Below, one piece after another: positions 5,581 to 11,168 of a DNA stretch of 11,168 nt. The notes under the pieces are model-generated. The model had not been told where the DNA came from. It saw only the letters and a program-made list of their open reading frames with translations, and ran no database searches. A program made the position numbers and the translations under genes. The DNA comes from Deltaproteobacteria bacterium (GTDB taxonomy: Bacteria; Myxococcota; B64-G9), in NCBI GenBank assembly GCA_003647095.1, contig QMME01000106.1:1-11168 (forward strand). Direction: 5' to 3'. Each line of letters starts with the position of its first letter. The stretch's first letter is position 1.

Positions 5581-6426
5581 ATGAAGAAGGGCTCCGGACA
5601 GAAGCCGTCGAGCGAATCCCGCAACCTGCGCGGCATGGAGCTGGCCGATCGCGGCTGGCTGGACGAGGCGGTGCGCGAGTTCACCCTGGCCATCGAGGCC
5701 GACCCCAGCCTGCCCTTTCCCCGCATCAACCGGGCCAACGTCTACCTGCAGCAGCAGCGCTTCCTGGAGGCCCTGCGCGACATGCTCCAGGCGGTGGAGA
5801 CCTCTCCCGCCGATGCTGCCACCCACTATCACCTGGGAACCTGCCTGGCCCGCTTCGGCCACGAGATGGCCACGCAGGAGCTGCAACAGGCCCGGCAGCT
5901 GGATCCCGACAACGTCGACGTGCTGGTGCAACTGGCGGTCACCCAGGCCGAACACGGCGATTTCCCGGCAGCCGAACAGACCCTGAACCAGGCCTTGCGC
6001 GTCGACGGCGACGATCCTCTGGTACACCGGGAAATGGGAGCCCTGAAGCTCGACAGCGGGCAGGTCCACCAGTCCATCGTCCACCTGAAGCGGGCCCTGG
6101 CGGCCTGGCCGGACGATATCGATACCTTGCTTGACCTGGCAGCGGCCTACATCCAGGCCGGCTTCTACCAGCAGGCCGAGGCCCACCTGAAATCGGCGCT
6201 GGCCCTCGAGCCCAAGTGCCTGCACGCGCTATACAATCTGGCGGCCATATACGCCGACTGGAAAAAGTTCGAGCTGTGCCGGGCCCACCTGGAGGAAGCC
6301 GCCCGCCTGCAACGGACGGTAGTATGCCAGTGGCTGGCCGGAGACCAGCTGTTCGACGGCGTACGACAGTTCGACTGGTTCCAGGCCCTGCTGTCCGAGC
6401 GCTGTGGAGAAGCCCCGCAGTCCTGA
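5581..6426 (+). CDS. TPR repeat protein
   Basis: The 281-residue protein consists almost entirely of tandem 34-residue tetratricopeptide repeats, about seven between residues 16 and 251. Typical pattern residues recur, for example GWLDEAVREFTLAIEADPSLP, FPAAEQTLNQALRVDGDDP, YQQAEAHLKSALALEPKC and LYNLAAIYADWKKFE. TPR arrays form superhelical scaffolds for protein partners. No catalytic domain, signal peptide or membrane segment is seen, so a cytoplasmic adaptor role is inferred. The ATG at 5581 is chosen because the repeat pattern begins soon after and the residues upstream in this frame look non-coding (Cys- and Arg-rich). No strong Shine-Dalgarno precedes it, so the start is uncertain. It lies 120 bp upstream of smc on the same strand; the partner and pathway are not recognised. 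Confidence 0.82.
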   Translation: MKKGSGQKPSSESRNLRGMELADRGWLDEAVREFTLAIEADPSLPFPRINRANVYLQQQRFLEALRDMLQAVETSPADAATHYHLGTCLARFGHEMATQELQQARQLDPDNVDVLVQLAVTQAEHGDFPAAEQTLNQALRVDGDDPLVHREMGALKLDSGQVHQSIVHLKRALAAWPDDIDTLLDLAAAYIQAGFYQQAEAHLKSALALEPKCLHALYNLAAIYADWKKFELCRAHLEEAARLQRTVVCQWLAGDQLFDGVRQFDWFQALLSERCGEAPQS

Positions 6427-6454
6427 TTCGTTGCGGAAACAGAAAATGTTATGC

Positions 6455-6483
6455 TTTACAACCGTTACCGGATGTGCTACCAC
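6455..6483 (+). promoter_or_regulatory. Possible promoter ahead of smc-ftsY
   Basis: In the 120 bp AT-richer gap before smc, TTTACA (6455-6460, 5 of 6) lies 17 bp before TACCAC (6478-6483, 3 of 6), which has TGC directly upstream as an extended -10. The gap stands out from the GC-rich surroundings, as promoter regions often do. The -10 match is poor. Confidence 0.3.
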
Positions 6484-6546
6484 TGGGATGAATTGCCATG
6501 CATTACAATATGTGACGCTGCATCATAATTCGGGAAGGCCGGAACC

Positions 6547-9500
6547 GTGAAACTTAGAAAACTCGACATAGTTGGCTTCAAGTCATTCGCCGACCCCGTC
6601 CGGCTCCGCTTCTACGACGGTACCACCGGCATAGTCGGCCCCAACGGCTGCGGGAAATCCAACATCGTCGATGCCATCCGCTGGGTCATGGGTGAGCAGA
6701 GCCCGCGGCGGCTGCGCGGCAAGTCCATGGAAGACGTCATCTTCGCCGGCAGCGAGAGCAAGCCGGCCACGGGCATGGCCGAGGTACAGCTGACCTTCGA
6801 AAACGACGGTCGCAACCTCCCCCCGGAGTATGCCTCCCTGCCGGAGATCTCCGTGGGCCGGCGCCTGTTCCGCTCCGGCGAGAGCGAGTACTTCATTAAC
6901 AAGACCCCCTGTCGCCTGCGCGACGTCCAGGAACTGTTCATGGGCACCGGCGTGGGCACCAAGGCCTACTCCATCATCGGCCAGGGTTCCATTGGCCTGC
7001 TGGTGGCCCAGAGCCCGGCCGAACGACGCGGTCTCATCGAGGAAGTGGCCGGCATCTCCAAGTACAATTCCCGCAAGCGCCTGGCCGAGAACAAGATGGA
7101 ACGCACCCGCCAGAACCTGCAGCGCGTCAACGACATCGTGGGTGAGCTGCAACGCTCGCTGAACTCGCTCAAGCGCCAGGCCCGCAAGGCCGCCAGGTAC
7201 AAGAAGGTCCGTGAACAGTTGCTCGACGTCGAGTTGCACCAGGCCACTCATCGCTACCTGGAGCTGCAGGTAATGCAAAACCAGTACCGGCAGAAGACCC
7301 GGTCCCGGCGCGACGAGCACGCCGCCGTCACCGCCCGGGTGGCCACCATCGAGGCCGACATCGAGCAGGCACGGGTCAGCCTGCTGGAGGACGAGAAGAA
7401 GCTGTCGACGCTGCAGGAGAAGCTCTACAGCACCGACAACCAGATCAAGCTCTGCGAGAAGAATATCGAGTTCCTCGGCCGCGAGAGCGAATCCCTCAGC
7501 GGCGGCGGACAGCAGGCCACCCAGGAGGTGGAGCGCCTGCGTGGCGAACTGGAGCTGGTAGATGCCTCCATCGCCGAACTCGAGGAGAGCCACCGGCAGC
7601 TGCAGCAAAACGCCCACATGGCCGAGCAGCGTTACCGCGAGCAAGAGAACTCCCTGCAGCAGCACCTGCAGCAGATGCAGGTCAAGTCCCGCCAGTTCGA
7701 ACAGCAACAACAGCAGCAACGCCACCTGGCCGAGCAGGCCGTCGAGTTGCGAGCCCGGCTGGAATCCATAGACCAGTCGCTGGTGGAGTTGCAGGGCAGC
7801 CGGGCCCAGAACCAGGCCGAGCTGGAAGCACTGCAACAGTCTCGCCGGGAACTCGACAACCAGCACAGCCAGCAGGCGCAACGCCTGGAGCAATCCCGCC
7901 AGATGCACCTCAACCTGGTGCAACGGCGGGAGGTCTCCCAGAATGAACTGGCCGAGCTACAGGTGAAAACCCGGGAGAACGAGGCCCGCCTGGCCGGCCT
8001 GGGAGAAGAGATCGCCCGCCGGCGTTCGCGCCTGGAGTCACTGCGACAGATCGAACGCAACTACGAGGGCTGCCACCAGGGCGTGCAGTGGGTAATGAAG
8101 CACGCTCGCGAGGCCAACCAGGACGAGCAGGAGGGGCTGGAGGTCGTCGGCCTGGTGGCCGACCTGTTGCAGACCCCGCCGCGCTACGAGACCGCCGTCC
8201 AGGCGGTTCTGGGCGAACGCCTGCAAGGCGTGGTGGTCAAGTCGCACCAGGCCGGCTTGCAGGCTGTCGACGTGCTCAAGCGCGAGGCCGAGGGTCGCTC
8301 TTCGTTCATCCCGGTGACGCTGCGCAGCTACTCCCGGGCCGAGAACACCAGCGTGAACGGCCCCAAGGTCATCGGTCCCATGAGCACCCTGGTACAGTAC
8401 CAGGCCGAGTACGCCTCGGTAGTGGACTACCTGCTGGGGGACGTGGTGGTGGTCGAGGATCTACCGGCCGCCATGGCCATCTGGTCGGCCAACGGACACC
8501 AGGCCACCCTGGTAACCCTGGATGGAGACGTCCTGGAGCCCCAAGGGGTGCTCACCGGCGGTTCGCTGGAGGGAGCAGGGGCGCACCTGCTGAAGAACAA
8601 GCGCCAGATTCGCGAGCTGGAGCAGTCGCTGCAGCACCTGGAAGCGGAATACCGCATGGCCCAGGATCGCCAGGGCAAGCTCAAGGCCGAGCTGACCATG
8701 GCCCAGAGCACCCTCGAGAGCCTGCGCCAGAACACCCACAACGAAGAACTGCGCATCATCGATCAGGAAAAAGACCTGGGCCACCTGCAGCAGCAAAAGA
8801 GCAGCCTCGACGAGCGCCTGGCCCGGCTGCGCCAGGAGGGCGAACGGCTGGACGGTCGCATCGCCCAGTTACGCCAGAGGCGCCAGCAACTGCTGCAAGA
8901 GAGGCAGGCCAACGAACAGCAACAAGCCGGCTTGCTCCAGCAGGTGGAGGAGATGCGCCGCCACATCGACCTGCAAAACAGCCAGCTGGCCCAGATGAAC
9001 CAGCGGGTGCTCGACCTGAAAGTCGAGGCCACCACTTCCAGCGAGCGGGCCGAATCCTGCCGCCAGAACCTGCACCACCAGCAACAGCGCCGCCAGGAGT
9101 TGGCCGCCAGGCTGGAAGCGGCCCGGGCCCAGATCACTTCCGGCAACCAGCGCCTGGCCGAGTGCCGGGAGAAGATCAAGCGCACCCGCGGGGAGATCAG
9201 CCAACTGCTGGACGGCAAGGAGAAGCTGCAGCAAGAGCATGATGCCGCCCGGGTCACCTACGACAACCTGGTGGCCCAGGTGGGTGAGCAGGAACTGATC
9301 CTGAAAGACCTGCGCCGCCGCTCCCAGCAACTGGGCGAGGAACTGGCCGAGATGTCGGCCGACCTGCGGGAGCTGCAACTCGAGCAATTGCACCTGGTGG
9401 CCGACACCCGGCGCGTGTTGCGCGTCGAACTCACCGATTGTCTCAGTGACTACCACCTGCGCCCGCCTCCCGGGCCCGAGCAGGAGCAGCAGGCCGAAAA

Positions 9501-10158
9501 ACTGCGCCAGGTACTGGAGCGCATGGGCGAGGTCAATCCCCATGCCCTCGAGGAATACGAGGAGAACCTCAAGCGCTTCGATTTTCTCACCTCCCAGTCG
9601 CGCGATCTCAACGAGGCGCTGGAGAAGCTGCAGAAGGTCATCCTCAAGATCAACCGCACCAGTCGCAAGCGCTTCCGCGAAGCCTTCGAGGCCACCAACG
9701 AAAAATTCCAGCAGGTCTTCCCCCGCCTGTTCAACGGCGGCAAGGCCCACCTCCAACTCGAGGAAGGCAAGGACTTGCTGGAGGCCGGGGTGGAGATCGT
9801 GGTCCGGCCCCCGGGCAAGAAGCTGCAGAACATGGAACTGCTCTCGGGCGGAGAGAAGGCCCTGACCGCGGTGGCACTGCTGTTCGCCCTGTTCCTGGTC
9901 AAGCCCACCCCCTTCTGCCTGCTCGACGAGGTGGATGCCCCCATGGACGAGGCCAACCTGGACCGCTTCAACTCCATGGTCAGGGCGCTCGCTGCCAGCA
10001 GCCAGTTCGTCATCATCACCCACAGCAAGCGCACCATGGAACTGGTGGACCATCTCTATGGCATCACCATGGAAGAAGCGGGCATCTCCAAGGTGGTATC
10101 CGTGCGCCTCACCTCCGCAGATCAAGAACAACAGCAGAGAGAGGCCGCCGCCTCATGA
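6547..10158 (+). CDS. smc: Chromosome partition protein Smc
   Basis: Smc is the ATPase core of bacterial condensin (with ScpA and ScpB); it loops and organises DNA for segregation. The 1203-residue product is full length. The GTG start is fixed by the conserved opening MKLRKLDIVGFKSFADP, with GGGAAGG about 8 bases upstream. The N-terminal head has Walker A GPNGCGKS at 31-38. A first coiled coil (about 170-510), rich in Gln, Glu and Arg, leads to the hinge (about 520-680) ending in GVLTGGS at 667-673. A second coil runs to about 1020. The C-terminal head carries the signature LSGGEKA from 1099, Walker B FCLLDEVDAP at 1123-1132 with catalytic Glu1128, and a DEANLDRF D-loop. All ATPase motifs are intact. 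Its stop overlaps the ftsY start, so the two are co-translated. Confidence 0.97.
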   Translation: MKLRKLDIVGFKSFADPVRLRFYDGTTGIVGPNGCGKSNIVDAIRWVMGEQSPRRLRGKSMEDVIFAGSESKPATGMAEVQLTFENDGRNLPPEYASLPEISVGRRLFRSGESEYFINKTPCRLRDVQELFMGTGVGTKAYSIIGQGSIGLLVAQSPAERRGLIEEVAGISKYNSRKRLAENKMERTRQNLQRVNDIVGELQRSLNSLKRQARKAARYKKVREQLLDVELHQATHRYLELQVMQNQYRQKTRSRRDEHAAVTARVATIEADIEQARVSLLEDEKKLSTLQEKLYSTDNQIKLCEKNIEFLGRESESLSGGGQQATQEVERLRGELELVDASIAELEESHRQLQQNAHMAEQRYREQENSLQQHLQQMQVKSRQFEQQQQQQRHLAEQAVELRARLESIDQSLVELQGSRAQNQAELEALQQSRRELDNQHSQQAQRLEQSRQMHLNLVQRREVSQNELAELQVKTRENEARLAGLGEEIARRRSRLESLRQIERNYEGCHQGVQWVMKHAREANQDEQEGLEVVGLVADLLQTPPRYETAVQAVLGERLQGVVVKSHQAGLQAVDVLKREAEGRSSFIPVTLRSYSRAENTSVNGPKVIGPMSTLVQYQAEYASVVDYLLGDVVVVEDLPAAMAIWSANGHQATLVTLDGDVLEPQGVLTGGSLEGAGAHLLKNKRQIRELEQSLQHLEAEYRMAQDRQGKLKAELTMAQSTLESLRQNTHNEELRIIDQEKDLGHLQQQKSSLDERLARLRQEGERLDGRIAQLRQRRQQLLQERQANEQQQAGLLQQVEEMRRHIDLQNSQLAQMNQRVLDLKVEATTSSERAESCRQNLHHQQQRRQELAARLEAARAQITSGNQRLAECREKIKRTRGEISQLLDGKEKLQQEHDAARVTYDNLVAQVGEQELILKDLRRRSQQLGEELAEMSADLRELQLEQLHLVADTRRVLRVELTDCLSDYHLRPPPGPEQEQQAEKLRQVLERMGEVNPHALEEYEENLKRFDFLTSQSRDLNEALEKLQKVILKINRTSRKRFREAFEATNEKFQQVFPRLFNGGKAHLQLEEGKDLLEAGVEIVVRPPGKKLQNMELLSGGEKALTAVALLFALFLVKPTPFCLLDEVDAPMDEANLDRFNSMVRALAASSQFVIITHSKRTMELVDHLYGITMEEAGISKVVSVRLTSADQEQQQREAAAS

Positions 10159-11168
10159 ACCCGCTGTTGGTCAAGCTGGCAGGCGCCCTGGCGGCAGGGG
10201 GCGAGACCACCCGGTCCGCCTCCAGCGTAGGTGACTGGATCGGCATAGGCCTGGTGGGATTGATCGCGCTGTTCTTCCTCTGGCTGATCGTGGCCGCGGT
10301 GCGCAAGAAGCTGGGCAGCGCCCGTTCCCGCATGGGGGAATACCGGGAGGACGAACAGGAAGCTGCCCGGGCCGCGCGCCTGTGGGCCGAGGCCCGGCGC
10401 CAGGCCGAGGAAGAAGATGAAGCCGAGCAGGAGCCCGAGCCGGCAGAGCAACAGGTGGACATCCAGCAGGAGCTGCTGGAAAAAGCCCGCCAGCGGCGCC
10501 AGGCGCGCCCGGCCCCGCGGCCCCAACCACCCGCCCCGGCCGCTCCGGAGCCGGCCGGGGAACCGGCCCGGCCGCAGGCCGAACCCACGGCCCCGGCGGA
10601 ACGGGAGGAGGCACCGGCACCGGTGGTCGAGGCCGAGGCGGCACCGGCACCGCAACCAGCAGAAGCAGAAGAAGCTCCCCGGTCCCTGGAGGAGGGACTC
10701 AGCAAGACCAGGGCCGGCTTCGTCTCCCGGCTGGGCAGGCTATTCGGCAAGTCGACCATCGACGAGGACGATCTCGAGGAGATCGAAGAGATCCTCTTCA
10801 CCGCGGATATCGGCGTGCGTACCTCGCAGAAGCTCATCGATATTCTGCAGCAGGAAGCAACTCGCAGCGAACGGGCCGACCCCGGCAAGTTGCTGGGTAT
10901 TCTCAAGCAGAACATAGAGAAGATGCTGCGCGTGGAGTCCCCCCCGCTGGACGTCGAGCGGGCACAGCCCTTCGTGATGCTGGTGGTGGGAGTGAACGGC
11001 ACCGGCAAAACCACCACCATCGGCAAGCTGGCCATGCGTTACCGGCAACAGGGCAAGCAGGTGGTACTGGCCGCGGCCGATACCTTCCGGGCCGCCGCCC
11101 GGGAGCAGTTGGAGATCTGGGGCCAGCGAGCGGGGGTACCGGTGATCGGCGGACAGGAGGGAGCCGAC
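10155..11168 (+). CDS. ftsY: Signal recognition particle receptor FtsY, 3'-truncated, with N-terminal membrane segment
   Basis: FtsY is the GTPase receptor that docks SRP-ribosome complexes at the inner membrane for co-translational insertion. The ATG at 10155 overlaps the smc stop (ATGA). All 338 codons in the window are open and the gene runs off the end. Residues 28-49 form a clear transmembrane helix followed by RKK at 50-52, which predicts a cytoplasmic C-terminal part. Residues 60-175 are a low-complexity Glu/Ala/Pro/Arg linker. The helical N domain starts near 177 with the GLSKTRAGFVSRLGRLFG pattern. The G domain shows the P-loop GVNGTGKTTT at 279-288 and DTFRAAAREQLE from 309, both diagnostic of the SRP GTPase family and specifically FtsY. 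Later GTPase motifs are outside the window. Confidence 0.95.
   Translation, partial: MNPLLVKLAGALAAGGETTRSASSVGDWIGIGLVGLIALFFLWLIVAAVRKKLGSARSRMGEYREDEQEAARAARLWAEARRQAEEEDEAEQEPEPAEQQVDIQQELLEKARQRRQARPAPRPQPPAPAAPEPAGEPARPQAEPTAPAEREEAPAPVVEAEAAPAPQPAEAEEAPRSLEEGLSKTRAGFVSRLGRLFGKSTIDEDDLEEIEEILFTADIGVRTSQKLIDILQQEATRSERADPGKLLGILKQNIEKMLRVESPPLDVERAQPFVMLVVGVNGTGKTTTIGKLAMRYRQQGKQVVLAAADTFRAAAREQLEIWGQRAGVPVIGGQEGAD
10611..10652 (+). repeat. Short direct repeat in the ftsY linker
   Basis: The 12-mer GCACCGGCACCG occurs at 10611-10622 and again at 10641-10652, encoding Ala-Pro-Ala-Pro in the flexible linker of FtsY. It is part of a Pro/Ala/Glu-rich coding stretch that is likely to vary in length between strains. 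Confidence 0.6.

Noticed and set aside
7690..7725. CAG/CAA-rich tract as a repeat element
   Set aside because: It encodes a run of six Gln within the Smc coiled coil and fits the Gln-rich composition of the rest of that coil.
6583..7923. Open frame of 446 codons on the minus strand
   Set aside because: It is antisense to the intact N-terminal half of Smc and its Leu/Gly-rich product is a composition artefact.
8869..10131. Open frame of 420 codons on the minus strand
   Set aside because: It is antisense to the Smc C-terminal half, with no domain or ribosome binding site to support it.

Overview
The window looks like chromosomal DNA from a GC-rich, Gram-negative, rod-shaped bacterium. The order Smc then FtsY, the mrdA-rodA pair, and the wording of the proteins remind me most of Desulfuromonadales or related former Deltaproteobacteria. 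That assignment is recalled from family knowledge and no search was run, so it is tentative. Most of the DNA carries ordinary, well-conserved housekeeping genes packed in short operons.

Layout. Bases 1-2468 hold the end of an elongasome operon: the transpeptidase PBP2 (its start lies outside the window) overlapping by 4 bp with the glycosyltransferase RodA. Together they build the side wall during rod elongation. A thioredoxin gene (2484-2813, minus) converges on rodA and has a very clear sigma70-type promoter. Divergent from it is a saccharopine-dehydrogenase-family oxidoreductase (2958-4142, plus). Bases 5581-6426 encode a TPR repeat protein. Bases 6547-10158 encode the chromosome-organising ATPase Smc. 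Its stop overlaps the start of ftsY (10155 to the window end), which encodes the SRP receptor; only its membrane anchor, linker, N domain and first part of the G domain are present.

The one accessory-looking part is 4143-5460: a RhuM-family gene on the minus strand with visibly lower GC than its neighbours. An imperfect inverted repeat (22 of 26 aligned columns identical, at 4160-4184 and 5395-5420) flanks the gene. Each copy sits in its own stem-loop. This suggests that the gene arrived as a unit, or that it sits between two oppositely oriented palindromic repeats. The upstream stem-loop would lie in the 5' leader of the rhuM transcript. This is the best candidate for something undescribed here.

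Other unusual points are an extra segment of about 50 residues in RodA with two more hydrophobic stretches, a membrane-spanning N-terminus on FtsY, a Cys3His set in PBP2 that resembles a zinc site, and a thioredoxin active site with Met in place of the usual Trp. I see no tRNA, rRNA, CRISPR array, intact transposase or convincing intrinsic terminator.
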